Numbered from the stretch's first letter, positions 34,622 to 42,973 are shown. The stretch: DNA of 64,000 nt from Pantoea sp. CCBC3-3-1 (GCF_007981265.1 NZ_CP034363.1:4092001-4156000), one strand, 5' to 3'. Notes: generated by a model not told the origin, from the sequence alone. Translations and numbers: made by a program.

Positions 34622-35283
34622 TTTCTCAGAAACCCTCCGCTGACAGGTTGAACAGGGACGGACTGCGGGGCGCTGATGGCCGGTTGTGACATGGCTGACG
34701 GCGCAGGCGTGGACCAGGTACTGACCGGCGGCGGAAGCTGGGAGACCGGCAACTGGTAGCCGTCGCGCAGGCTGTGGCAGACCACCCGCTGTACATCGTC
34801 CACCTCAAGCTGCCAGGCCGGACCGGCCAGGACCTGCAGGGCAGTACGCAGGCGCATCGGGCCCAGCTGGTACTGGACCGCCGGCAATGCCTGGCGGTAA
34901 AGCACACCGTTGGCAGAGCCCGTCGCACACAGGGAATAACCGGACTGGCGCAGGGCGTAACGCAGCGCATCCGCCACAGTAGGATGCAGGGATGACGGAA
35001 TGCGGATATCAATGATCTGGGAAAGAGGGTCGCGCTGGGCCGCCTGCGGATCGGTACTGACCAGCAGATAACGATCGTAACGCACCACTTCAGGCGTCCG
35101 CGCGTACTCGTCCGGCGAGACCGGCTGAACGTTACGGGTGACGGTGGTGCCGGGTGTCGGGTCGGCAGGCGCACGCTGTTGCAGCTTTTGCGGCTGGGAA
35201 ACACAGCCCGTAAGGAGCAGCAGAGGAAGAGCCGCAACAAGCCTGCCTGGTGAAAATATGTTGTGAGAGGTATTACGTTTCAT
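34618..35283 (-). CDS. pilL: PilL N-terminal domain lipoprotein (TIGR03748)
   Basis: A 221-residue lipoprotein with lipobox LLTGCVSQ. It carries the TIGR03748 PilL-N pattern: RYDRYLLVSTDPQAAQRDPLSQIIDI near residue 70, VADALRYALRQSGYSLC near 105 and PMRLRTALQVLAGPAWQLEVDD near 137. In SPI-7 this gene opens the type IVB pilus operon. Here the pilus genes pilM-pilV do not follow, and the operon goes straight to the transfer genes. It is probably the first gene of the operon to 28080. Confidence 0.85.
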   Translation of the reverse strand: MKRNTSHNIFSPGRLVAALPLLLLTGCVSQPQKLQQRAPADPTPGTTVTRNVQPVSPDEYARTPEVVRYDRYLLVSTDPQAAQRDPLSQIIDIRIPSSLHPTVADALRYALRQSGYSLCATGSANGVLYRQALPAVQYQLGPMRLRTALQVLAGPAWQLEVDDVQRVVCHSLRDGYQLPVSQLPPPVSTWSTPAPSAMSQPAISAPQSVPVQPVSGGFLRK

Positions 35284-35372
35284 CCGGAATTTTCCTGTAC
35301 AGTGATAAAACAGCCCTCACTGTGCGGAATCGGTCCGGTTTCACTCAATTAACAACTGATTTTCCGTGGATG

Positions 35373-35400
35373 AAAAAAAACGCCACCCGAAAGGATGGCG
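35373..35400 (-). terminator. Rho-independent terminator after the DUF29 gene
   Basis: On the minus strand an 8-bp stem (CGCCATCC / GGGTGGCG, one G-U pair) with a TTTC loop is followed by eight T. It separates the DUF29 gene from the pilL transfer operon. Confidence 0.85.
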
Positions 35401-35421
35401 TTGCGGTGAACCAGACAGTAA

Positions 35422-35859
35422 TCAGTCCGGGTAGAATTCGCTGCTGAGAATTGTATCTTTTGTCCAGATGCTGTCCTCAGGGAAGATATCGAGACCAATA
35501 CCCGTTTCTTTAGAAGCATTGGCGCGGGCGTCAAACCAGACATCCGCAAGCCATTCAGGATCAGAAAGCGCATTTTTGAGGCTCGGCGTCTTGTTAAGAC
35601 GACGCACAATCAAATCACGCTGTCCTTTAATGGTTAACTCCCAGCTTTTACCACGATGGCTAGGCTGAAACTTCCATTTAAGTAGGTGGGCCAGTAAGAC
35701 AGCCATACGGCTGGCCAGCTCACGCTTTTCACTTTTGCCCACGTCTTCAATCTCCTCGGCGATATTCTCAATATCAATCTGACTGAGCTTTCCGGCACGC
35801 AGTAAAGCTGCCTGTTCACTGGCCCAGGCAACTACGTCTGAATCGTAACGTGCGCCCAT
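35422..35859 (-). CDS. DUF29 family protein
   Basis: A 145-residue protein of the DUF29 family, found widely in bacteria with mobile DNA and in cyanobacteria. The family outline is visible: YDSDVVAWASEQAALLRAGK at the start, IDIENIAEEIEDVGKSEKREL near residue 28 and HLLKWKFQPSHRGKSWELTI near 58. It has no known activity. It is a single gene with its own terminator between ssb and pilL, so it is either ICE cargo or part of maintenance functions. Confidence 0.85.
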   Translation of the reverse strand: MGARYDSDVVAWASEQAALLRAGKLSQIDIENIAEEIEDVGKSEKRELASRMAVLLAHLLKWKFQPSHRGKSWELTIKGQRDLIVRRLNKTPSLKNALSDPEWLADVWFDARANASKETGIGLDIFPEDSIWTKDTILSSEFYPD

Positions 35860-35992
35860 ACAAGCCTCCGTTAGTCAAAAAGTGAAGAAACCGCCGGAAC
35901 AGATATGCTCCGGAGATAGCATAAGATGCAACAAAAAAAGTTGCTTCCTGAAGTTTGTCAGAGACAGTCATTACAGTCAAAGCTCCGTTAAT

Positions 35993-36529
35993 TCAGAGTG
36001 CATGGATTGCCGATTTTGGTACACCATACCCGAAGCCAATGAACGGTATATCATCGTCAAAGTCCATCGGTGGTGCACCGGCACTGCTGCCTGAAGCCTG
36101 ACCGCTGTGAGTCGGGCCTGAAGGTTGCTGTGGCTGACCCCAGTCGTTCCTGGAAGACGTATTCTGACCGCTGCCGGACTGGCGGCCGCCAAGCATCTGC
36201 ATCGTGCCACCAATGTTAACCACCACCTCTGTGGTGTATTTCTCCTGGCCGGACTGATCGGTCCATTTGCGTGTGCGCAGCTGGCCCTCGATGTAAACCT
36301 GGGAGCCTTTGCGCAGATATTCACCCGCAATTTCTGCCAGCTTGCCGAAAATAACCACCCGGTGCCATTCGGTCATTTCTTTCTGTTCACCGGACTGCTT
36401 GTCGCGCCAGCTCTCAGACGTGGCCAGAGAAAGGGTGGCAACTGCACTGCCGTTGGGGATATAACGCACTTCAGGATCCTGGCCGAGATTACCGACAAGA
36501 ATCACCTTGTTAACGCCGCGTGAGGACAT
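35993..36529 (-). CDS. ssb: Single-stranded DNA-binding protein
   Basis: A 178-residue OB-fold protein that coats the transferred single strand. [21 protein letters not shown] begins the OB domain (shown in parts), [21 protein letters not shown] follows, then a Gly/Ser/Gln-rich linker. The acidic partner-binding tip DFDDDIPF is not at the very end: it is followed by 15 more residues ending SAIHAL, whereas in chromosomal SSB the F is terminal. I use the ATG at 36529 with AGGAG at eight bases. It comes after DUF3577 and belongs to the same unit. Confidence 0.9.
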   Translation of the reverse strand: MSSRGVNKVILVGNLGQDPEVRYIPNGSAVATLSLATSESWRDKQSGEQKEMTEWHRVVIFGKLAEIAGEYLRKGSQVYIEGQLRTRKWTDQSGQEKYTTEVVVNIGGTMQMLGGRQSGSGQNTSSRNDWGQPQQPSGPTHSGQASGSSAGAPPMDFDDDIPFIGFGYGVPKSAIHAL

Positions 36530-36589
36530 AATCATTTCTCCTGTAAAGAATAAAGAAACACCCCGCGAACGGGGTGTGTCAGGTGGGCA

Positions 36590-37060
36590 TCAGAATGAGT
36601 TTTCTGCGTAGCTTTGTTGTGCGGCAGAGCCATTCTGCGGCGGCACGGAGTCAGATTTTTCAGTCTTGTAGACCATGTCCTGGCCTATTTTGATCCAGTC
36701 CACCTTTATCAGGCGGGCTTTCAGACTGACACGCTGTTCGCCGGCATGCTCGCCCTTGTTCAGCGTAAATATGTCCGTGGACGGATTACTCAGGTTAAAG
36801 CCCAGCAGGACTTTTTTGTCTTCATCGACGGCCTTCTGGCAGCGGGCAATAAGGCTTGTAGCCTCTTTACCTGCGACAGAAATGTCAAAACGGACGTAGG
36901 CCGGATTATCAGTCGGACCACTCAGTGCATTGATGACGCAGCTGAGGAACGAGCCATTCTGATGGTTAACCTGGCGGATGTTGCTGAGATACCCGATGCC
37001 TTTGATAGTCAGGTTGAAGTACTCAGATTTTGCAGATGCAGAAGTATTGTTTGCAGACAT
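36590..37060 (-). CDS. DUF3577 / STY4534-family ICE replication protein
   Basis: A 156-residue protein of the STY4534 (DUF3577) family, a marker of SPI-7-type elements and linked with their replication. Visible segments are YFNLTIKGIGYLSNIRQV near the start, GSFLSCVINALSGPTDNPAYVRFD, and RVSLKARLIKVDWIKIG near 115. It has an OB-fold-like pattern that suggests DNA binding. It precedes ssb by 60 bases and has GGAGAAAACATC before its ATG. The STAXI array and a promoter lie upstream. Confidence 0.85.
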   Translation of the reverse strand: MSANNTSASAKSEYFNLTIKGIGYLSNIRQVNHQNGSFLSCVINALSGPTDNPAYVRFDISVAGKEATSLIARCQKAVDEDKKVLLGFNLSNPSTDIFTLNKGEHAGEQRVSLKARLIKVDWIKIGQDMVYKTEKSDSVPPQNGSAAQQSYAENSF

Positions 37061-37179
37061 GATGTTTTCTCCATGGAGGTAAAAAAAGGTACAACGGAGA
37101 AACCATCTGCCCTGACGGGAGTGGTTTCCCGTCGGGGGTCAGGATTAGCTGAATCCTGAGAGTCTGATATGTTGAAAGG

Positions 37180-37351
37180 ACCTCAGTCACTGTGCAGTGA
37201 CATTCGTTTCCAGAGGTTAAACGAATTTACCACCCGCAGGTATCCTCTCTCAGGCTGCGAGGATTTTCCGGTCACCCGAAGGTGTTTCTCTCAGACCGGT
37301 GAAACGTTAGATGGCAGTCACCCGAAGGCGTTTCTCTCAGACTGCTGAAAC
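37180..37351 (-). ncRNA. STAXI RNA array, copy 2 (three units plus a divergent fourth)
   Basis: Same layout as copy 1 at 6.6 kb. Units on the minus strand have first helices GTTTC/GAAAC, GTTTC/GAAAC and ATCCT/AGGAT around a conserved CTGAGAG, UUCG, UUCG and UGCG loops, and crossing helices GCAGTC/GACTGC and CCGGTC/GACCGG (weak in unit 3). A fourth pseudoknot follows: ATTCGTTT/AAACGAAT, hairpin GTCACTG/CAGTGAC, ACCTC/GAGGT. It stands between topB and DUF3577-ssb, the gene company for which STAXI is named. Confidence 0.8.
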
Positions 37352-37388
37352 TTTGGCTGGCTGTAAAAAACAGCGGTAAGCACTGTTG

Positions 37389-37417
37389 ATTTTTAAACCA
37401 AACAAGCCGTGTGTCAA
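37389..37417 (-). promoter_or_regulatory. Possible promoter of the STAXI-DUF3577-ssb unit
   Basis: TTGACA stands 17 bases before AAAAAT on the minus strand, so a perfect -35 with a weak -10. A hairpin (ACAG / CTGT near 37370-37386) with six T comes directly after the expected start. This could act as an early attenuator before the array. Confidence 0.45.
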
Positions 37418-37440
37418 CCGGTATATAAGACAAGCAAATG

Positions 37441-37467
37441 AAAACGGCGTTGCATAAGCAACGCCGT
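37441..37467 (-). terminator. Hairpin downstream of topB
   Basis: A perfect 10-bp stem (ACGGCGTTGC and complement) with a four-base loop, followed on the minus strand by TTTTC. It lies between the end of topB and the promoter for the ssb unit, and so probably ends topB transcription. Between it and topB (37468-37703) there is no gene I can support. Confidence 0.6.
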
Positions 37468-37703
37468 GAGGGCTGTACCAGACCTTAAAGTATCTCACTA
37501 CTCCGGGGATCCGTTCCCGACGCGGTTTTCACGGAGCGCATGCGTCTTACAGTTCCTGCCAGATGTGCGATGGCAAACTGTTGTGCCGGTTGCCAGATCA
37601 ATCCCGTTAAAGTTAATCTGGCTGCCTCCGGCAAGGGAGTACATATCGAAGCGTATGTCACATTAGCAGAACCCGACCCGGTGTTGTACAGTGAAATAAC
37701 TCT

Positions 37704-39725
37704 TCACGGAGTTGATGATTCGGTTTTTGTCCCTGTTGCTGCTTTTTTACGCTTTGTGGTCTTTTTCCCGTTGGTGTTAATAATACCCTTGCAGTCCGGG
37801 TAACGCGTACAACTCCAGAAATCCCCTTTTTTACCCTTTCGTTTACGCGTGGGCCCCTTGCACAGCGGGCAGGGAGGTGTGACGGGAGCAGTGATTTTCA
37901 CACTGTCCTGGCGGCCTTTTTCGACAAGGTGACGCGTCCACTGCAGTTGCTTTTGCATAAAGGTGGCAAGCGACATTTTCCCCTGAGAAATATCATCCAG
38001 TGCCTGCTCCCACAAGGCAGTCATACCCGGACTCGTCAGCGTTTCCGGCAGCGCAGCAATCAGTTCACGGGCCATCTGCGTTGAGTGGATGTGCTTCCCT
38101 TTTTTCTCCAGATAGTGTCGTTTGAAGAGGGTTTCCAGCACGCCCGCTCGCGTCGCCTCTGTGCCCAGACCGGCGTTATCACGCAGCACTTTCTTCAGCT
38201 TCGGGTCACTGACGAAACTGGCCGCGTTCTTCATGGCAGCAATCAGCGTCCCCTCCGTAAACGGTTTGGGCGGACTGGTTTTCATATCCTTAACCTCAGC
38301 ACCGGTGACCGCGCAGATATCCCCTTTAGCCAGCGCCGGCAGTGCCATGCTGTCCCCATCGGTGTCCTCCTCATCATCATCTTTTTCAGCCTGGAACAAT
38401 GACTTCCAGCCTGTCACCACACCGACCTTCCCGCGTGTGCGGAACAACTGGCCACCGATATTGAAAGACGCCTCCGTTACGTCAGATTCCTGCAGCGGAA
38501 GGAACTGGGCGAAATAATGCTGGCGAATCAGCTGGTAGACCTTCAGCTCATCGGCGCTGAGGCGCGACATATCAAATGCCTGCCGGGTGGGAATGATGGC
38601 ATGGTGCGCGGTGATTTTCTTGTCATTCCAGACACGCGAGACAAACTGCCTGTCCAGCTGATTCAGTACCGGGGCCACAGCCGGATCGGATTTTGCCACT
38701 GCCGCGAGGACCTCGGGTATTTCTTTTTGCATCGATGTCGGCAGAAAACCGCAGTCTGTCCGGGGGTAGGTGGTCGCTTTGTGGGTTTCATAAAGGGACT
38801 GGGCAATGGCGAGCACATCATTTGCGCCCATGCCGAATTTTCGGGAACAGACCTGCTGAAGGGTGCCCAGGTCAAAACACAGGGGAGCCGCCGTTTTCTC
38901 CCGCTTCTGTGTTACTTCCAGTACCGCAGCCCTGCCCTGCTGCTGACACAGCTGCCCCACCGCCCGGGCAGCCTGGGGATTGATGCAACGCTTTTCCTCA
39001 TCACAGTACTGCTCAACGGGCACCCAGCCTGCCCGGAACCGGACGCCCTCTTTTTCAATAAGCGCATGTACCTGCCACCAGGGCTTTGGCACGAAGGACG
39101 TGATTTCATTATCCCGGTTAACCACCATGGCAAGCGTCGGCGTCTGTACCCGCCCGACGGACAGCACTTCTGACACCCCTGAGTCACGGGCCTTGAGGGT
39201 ATAGAGGCGGGTCAGGTTCATGCCGATGAGCCAGTCAGCCTGGCTCCGGCCCTTGCCGGCATCATACAGCAGGGCTGTTTTTTCTCCCGGAAGAATACTG
39301 CTCAGTGCTTCCTTCACACTGGCCTCATCCAGGGCTGATAACCAGAGCCGTCGCACCGCGCCACTGTAGCGGCAGTATTCCAGCAGCTCACGCGCGATAA
39401 CTTCTCCCTCACGGTCGGCATCGGTGGCGATGACCACCTCAGATGCCTTTTTAAGGAGCTTACTGATAACGGTGAACTGCGATTTTGTCTGCTCCTTGAC
39501 GACCATTTTCCAGGCTTCAGGCAGTACAGGCAGAACATCGGCACGCCACGGCCTGCCATACTGCTCACCATAAGCTTCAGGGCTTGCCGTTTCGAGCAGA
39601 TGGCCAATCGCCCAGGTCACCACGGTATCCCCGCCGCTGATAAATCCCTGCTCACGCTTGCTGATACCCAGCACGCGGGCTATGTCCTTTGCCTGGGAGG
39701 GTTTTTCACACAGAAAGAGTTGCAT
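37704..39725 (-). CDS. topB: DNA topoisomerase III
   Basis: A 673-residue type IA topoisomerase that unlinks replication and transfer intermediates. The TOPRIM part begins MQLFLCEKPSQAKDIARVLG and holds ATDADREGEVIARELLEYC. The nucleophile tyrosine is in ATTYPRTDCG near residue 320. The C terminus has a four-Cys zinc ribbon (CPLC near 628, CTRYPDC near 650). It is a standard member of the ICE maintenance module and lies between the lipoprotein and the STAXI-ssb region. It is some 20 residues longer than chromosomal TopB. Confidence 0.95.
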   Translation of the reverse strand: MQLFLCEKPSQAKDIARVLGISKREQGFISGGDTVVTWAIGHLLETASPEAYGEQYGRPWRADVLPVLPEAWKMVVKEQTKSQFTVISKLLKKASEVVIATDADREGEVIARELLEYCRYSGAVRRLWLSALDEASVKEALSSILPGEKTALLYDAGKGRSQADWLIGMNLTRLYTLKARDSGVSEVLSVGRVQTPTLAMVVNRDNEITSFVPKPWWQVHALIEKEGVRFRAGWVPVEQYCDEEKRCINPQAARAVGQLCQQQGRAAVLEVTQKREKTAAPLCFDLGTLQQVCSRKFGMGANDVLAIAQSLYETHKATTYPRTDCGFLPTSMQKEIPEVLAAVAKSDPAVAPVLNQLDRQFVSRVWNDKKITAHHAIIPTRQAFDMSRLSADELKVYQLIRQHYFAQFLPLQESDVTEASFNIGGQLFRTRGKVGVVTGWKSLFQAEKDDDEEDTDGDSMALPALAKGDICAVTGAEVKDMKTSPPKPFTEGTLIAAMKNAASFVSDPKLKKVLRDNAGLGTEATRAGVLETLFKRHYLEKKGKHIHSTQMARELIAALPETLTSPGMTALWEQALDDISQGKMSLATFMQKQLQWTRHLVEKGRQDSVKITAPVTPPCPLCKGPTRKRKGKKGDFWSCTRYPDCKGIINTNGKKTTKRKKAATGTKTESSTP

Positions 39726-39740
39726 ATAGTGCCTCCCGCA

Positions 39741-40295
39741 TCAGCGCTTTTCGCCCGCAGCCACAGCGCGGACATCATTCATCAGCTTCGTGACGCCGGA
39801 ACCGGCCAGACGCTGTGATGACGATGAGCGATAGATGACATACAGCCTGCTGCCGGACCCGTTTTTCTCGATTTCGATATCCAGGTGATCACGCCCGTTC
39901 CAGTCTGAGCCCATTTTGTAGTAGCTGCCCGGCATGGCGTCCCAGACCGGATGTGCATCATCTTCAGCCGCCGCTTTCCAGTCCCCGTCATTTGAAGCCT
40001 GCCGCAGTGCCTCAAGCTCCTGCGTGGAGATAAATTTGTAATGTCGCTTCAGGCGGGCCGCTGCGGTATCCACATCGACCGGCACGGAGAACGTTTTATC
40101 GACGGACTGCATGGCCTGTTGCCCCGCCGGGCTCATCAGCGGCATCCCGCCACTTTCACCACTGCTGCTGCCACCCAGAGTGCTGGTCAGGTTTGCAGCT
40201 GTGTCACTGACCTGTTTATTAATCGCAGCCCAGTCAGTTGTTGCGCACCCGCTTAATAAAAAGAAGGCGGCAGGAAGAAACAATAAGCGGATCAT
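39741..40295 (-). CDS. ICE lipoprotein, paralogue of 7563-8108
   Basis: A 184-residue lipoprotein with lipobox LLSGCATT. I start at 40295 (MIRLLFLPAAFF) because this gives a clean signal peptide. The domain from residue 70 onward (SVPVDVDTAAARLKRHYKF, MPGSYYKMGSDW, EIEKNGSGSRLYV, SSSSQRLAGSG) is shared with the AT-rich copy near the first STAXI array. No known function. Its stop is 15 bases before topB, so it is transcribed with it. Confidence 0.75.
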   Translation of the reverse strand: MIRLLFLPAAFFLLSGCATTDWAAINKQVSDTAANLTSTLGGSSSGESGGMPLMSPAGQQAMQSVDKTFSVPVDVDTAAARLKRHYKFISTQELEALRQASNDGDWKAAAEDDAHPVWDAMPGSYYKMGSDWNGRDHLDIEIEKNGSGSRLYVIYRSSSSQRLAGSGVTKLMNDVRAVAAGEKR

Positions 40296-40296
40296 A

Positions 40297-41010
40297 TTAT
40301 TTTTCCTCTGACAGGGGTTTCCGTAAAGGAGGAGAAAAAGAAGAACGCTTCTTACCAGAGAAGATTTCAGGATCGGGTGATCCCAGCTTTTCTTTGGCCT
40401 GAAGTGAGGCAGGCGTTTGGGCTGCAATGTCAGAACGATTTACTTTGACGGTCCGGTACAGTCGCAAAACGCCATATACTTTACGAATGAGGTGAGCACC
40501 ATGACTCAGTAGTTCATCACGCTGGCTGCGGGAAATAAGACCATAATGGGCAGCCTGAAATGCTTTAAGCGCCATCTGATCATAGCCGACGAGTACCCAG
40601 ACACATCTGTAACCCAGCGGGGAGCGGCTGAACACGCCTATATTAAGAGGTGATGTGGAAACAATATCGGAAAATGATACCGCGGGGGGAACAGACTTCA
40701 ATATGACTTCAAGCTCTTCAACCCGGTGCTGGATATGCTCGCCAGCTGCATTCAAGAGCATCTCAACTTTATACATCGCCTCATCTGCCCACGGATTATC
40801 TTCAATTGAGTCCTGATAGATGACCCCTGAGCGCTTAATCGCCTGTGGCATACTCATAATGGCATGCCGTACTTTCTTTTCCCCCGCCTTTGACTGGGAT
40901 TGCTGGCGACCTTCCCAGAGACGGATAGCATAATTTGAGTGGATCTCGATTTTCAGGGAGGAGGTGAGTCCACCCGCTTTATCGCTTCGCGTTTCATTTT
41001 CTGTAGTCAT
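40297..41010 (-). CDS. ICE protein TIGR03761 (PFL_4669 family)
   Basis: A 237-residue soluble protein of the TIGR03761 family. The motif SLKIEIHSNYAIRLWEGRQQS near residue 18 (here in two blocks) is characteristic, and VWVLVGYDQMALKAFQAAHYGLIS near 150 follows. It is regularly found between the replication initiator and the lipoprotein-topB genes in SPI-7-type ICEs and is thought to take part in replication or regulation. I use the ATG at 41010. The stop touches the lipoprotein start. The 36-bp repeat array lies upstream. Confidence 0.8.
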   Translation of the reverse strand: MTTENETRSDKAGGLTSSLKIEIHSNYAIRLWEGRQQSQSKAGEKKVRHAIMSMPQAIKRSGVIYQDSIEDNPWADEAMYKVEMLLNAAGEHIQHRVEELEVILKSVPPAVSFSDIVSTSPLNIGVFSRSPLGYRCVWVLVGYDQMALKAFQAAHYGLISRSQRDELLSHGAHLIRKVYGVLRLYRTVKVNRSDIAAQTPASLQAKEKLGSPDPEIFSGKKRSSFSPPLRKPLSEEK

Positions 41011-41200
41011 ACAGCCATCTCCTGTTAGATCCCGGTCAGGTTCGACCCGAGGCACTGATACTCTTCAGGTAAGATGTTCCGGACAACAAGAAACCAGATC
41101 CGTAAAGAAGTGAATTCTTGATTGAGAGAGGTGAAAATATTGGTCAAAAGTAACCAAAACATAACGTTGGCGACCAATTAAATACAGCCAACGGTAGCGG

Positions 41201-41380
41201 TGTATATTTTTTACACAGCAATGCCACTGGCAGCACTGTATGTTTTTTAGCCAATGCTGCAACTGGCAGTACTGTACATTTTTTAGCCACTGCTGCCACT
41301 GGCAGCGCTGTACATTTTTTATCCACTGCTGCCACTGGCAGCACTGTGCTTTTTTTAGCCGCTTCTGCAACGGGTAGTTT
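41201..41380. repeat. Five tandem 36-bp repeats with internal palindromes
   Basis: Five units of exactly 36 bases; a sixth degenerate part lies at 41181-41200. Each has TGTA-TTTTTTA followed by a palindrome of the type TGCTGCCACTGGCAGCA (perfect in units 3 and 4). The array ends nine bases from the stop of the STY4528-type replication gene. Iteron-like origin repeats next to the initiator are known in related elements (57-bp repeats in pKLC102). The array also has open frames that only reflect the 36-bp (12-codon) period. Confidence 0.75.
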
Positions 41381-41388
41381 TTTTCCGC

Positions 41389-42624
41389 TCAGCTTTTTAG
41401 CTTACTGCGAATATCCCTGACCAGATTACGGATATTTTCCTCTGATACCGGGCGGGCAGAGGTGTGTGGTTCTGGCTTCCACAGCTGCTGTTCAGGACGC
41501 CGGACGGATTTATGCGCGGCACGCTCTGGCAGATCATCAGCCTGACGGGGCGCATACAACCTGCCCTCACGGGCCTTTTTCATCACGGCCAGCAACCAGC
41601 CCACCGGATTACTGAGCCGCTGACGTGCCATCACTTTCTGCAGGCTGAGCAGCACCAGTTCCGCCTGCTCCTCAGGCAGTCCCTGCAGCTGGGCGGTCAG
41701 CATGGCAAGATCTTCTGCCGGAATAAGTTCCTTCAGGCTGTCAGGCAGCACAGATTTGCCCGGTACGTACGTATTTTTATTCACACTGTGTGTGATACTA
41801 CGTACGTAATGGTTCGGTTTCCGAACCCGGTCATAACCGCCTGATTTTACTGGCAGTACGGATTCCGAACTCAGTGGTTTTCCATACGATTCCTTACTGA
41901 GTTCGGTTTCCGAACCCGGTTTTCCGGCGGCATTTTTTTGCCGGCTCTGACTGAGTCCGGATTCCGAACCCGGTGCAGGATGGGGTATCCGGCTGTGATG
42001 TTTCGCCATCTGGCTGGCTGTCTGTGGATGGCCAAGGCGCGATTCGATCAGCGCAAGATGGCTGCGGTAATGCCGCATGGTGGGGTCATTTTTGATATCG
42101 TCCAGAACGTCACGGGCGGTCTGGCTGACGGTGCGGTTTTTACTCAGGCAGGCGTCTGCCACTGTGTCCAGAAAACGGGGATCGAGCGCTTCCGCATCGC
42201 TGAAGGACAGCGGCTCATCATGCTGGGCGTAAATATTACCCCGCACCCGTCCTTTATCATCCCGCACACGTTTGCAGAGACTGAGCCAGCCGGTTATTCG
42301 CAGCATCAGCAGGACGCGGCTGACCGTCTCCCTTGAAGCCTTTCCTTTTCCGGGCGAGGCAAGCTGAAGCTGGAGTTCGTCATAGCTCGGGAAAACCGCC
42401 CCTTCATTATTCTGTGCATACAGGCGGATCATCATCCAGCCCATCTTGTCCAGCGGGGACAGGCGAGTATCGAGCAACAGCCGGCGGGGAATGGCATCAT
42501 GCACATTGCCGGTAAACAGCAGGCCATTACGTATCCGTCCCTCGTCCCGCCGGGGGTTGGCCGCAAGACGGGCATTCATCTTGTCCAGCGTGTAAGCTAT
42601 CAGGCTTTCTGCAGGCAGAGTCAT
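41389..42624 (-). CDS. STY4528-family ICE replication protein
   Basis: A 411-residue protein of the STY4528 family, the likely initiator of extrachromosomal replication of the excised element. The N-terminal half (residues 35-150) has winged-helix character: TRLSPLDKMGWMMIRLYAQN and FPSYDELQLQLASPGKGKASRETVSRVLLMLRITGWLSL (in parts). A variable linker (about 215-290) is followed by a C-terminal part with LVLLSLQKVMARQRLSNPVGWLLAVMKKAREG. The ATG at 42624 has GGAAGAATA before it. The linker codons hold the palindrome cluster. Confidence 0.8.
   Translation of the reverse strand: MTLPAESLIAYTLDKMNARLAANPRRDEGRIRNGLLFTGNVHDAIPRRLLLDTRLSPLDKMGWMMIRLYAQNNEGAVFPSYDELQLQLASPGKGKASRETVSRVLLMLRITGWLSLCKRVRDDKGRVRGNIYAQHDEPLSFSDAEALDPRFLDTVADACLSKNRTVSQTARDVLDDIKNDPTMRHYRSHLALIESRLGHPQTASQMAKHHSRIPHPAPGSESGLSQSRQKNAAGKPGSETELSKESYGKPLSSESVLPVKSGGYDRVRKPNHYVRSITHSVNKNTYVPGKSVLPDSLKELIPAEDLAMLTAQLQGLPEEQAELVLLSLQKVMARQRLSNPVGWLLAVMKKAREGRLYAPRQADDLPERAAHKSVRRPEQQLWKPEPHTSARPVSEENIRNLVRDIRSKLKS
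41764..41972. repeat. Palindrome cluster inside the replication gene
   Basis: Two TACGTACGTA palindromes (41764-41773 and 41799-41808) flank TCACACTGTGTGTGA (41781-41795). Then come four related sites: ggttcggtttccgaacccgg at 41811-41830, ggattccgaactc near 41860, gttcggtttccgaacccgg at 41901-41919 and gattccgaacccgg near 41959. They encode the low-complexity linker of the protein. Origin sites within the initiator gene are known in lambdoid phages. Confidence 0.65.
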
Positions 42625-42724
42625 TATTCTTCCTTTTCTGGCCACCCTCGCGGCCGTTCTGTTCTGTCAGTATGCTCAGTACTGCACCCGCGTACGGGTG
42701 CAGGGTAAACAGACTGGCATGCCG

Positions 42725-42973
42725 CTATTTCCGTATGGCGCTGTTATAGCGTTCGTGGCTGAGAAGAAGCCACGTCCGGCCTTCGTTGCGGCTCAGCAGC
42801 CGCCAGAACGGACCCAGATCGATTTTGTAGTAACCACACCCCTTTTCATCAAGCCGGGTGTAATTACGCGCCCCCTGACGGAAGCGGCGAACCTGGCGTA
42901 ACGCCTTCTGACAGCACTGTGGCGGCGTACCGTGAGGGGCACGCAGACCCGGCGCAACCACCCTGTATTTCAT
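42725..42973 (-). CDS. Small basic ICE protein, unknown
   Basis: An 82-residue, strongly basic protein ending in YYKIDLGPFWRLLSRNEGRTWLLLSHERYNSAIRK (quoted in two blocks: YYKIDLGPFWRLL, EGRTWLLLSHERYN). It has a compact beta-rich look and one C-C pair (PQCCQK). I do not recognise the family. Its start overlaps the DUF2857 stop by four bases, which supports a real, coupled gene of the replication operon. Confidence 0.6.
   Translation of the reverse strand: MKYRVVAPGLRAPHGTPPQCCQKALRQVRRFRQGARNYTRLDEKGCGYYKIDLGPFWRLLSRNEGRTWLLLSHERYNSAIRK

Noticed and set aside
37540..37803. Small gene between topB and the STAXI array
   Set aside because: It overlaps the end of topB on the other strand, has no good ribosome site and no recognised domain; frames on both strands are equally open.
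41065..41370. Repeat protein with Cys-Gln-Trp units
   Set aside because: The 12-residue period is simply the 36-bp DNA array read in frame; other frames are open too, and there is no ribosome site.
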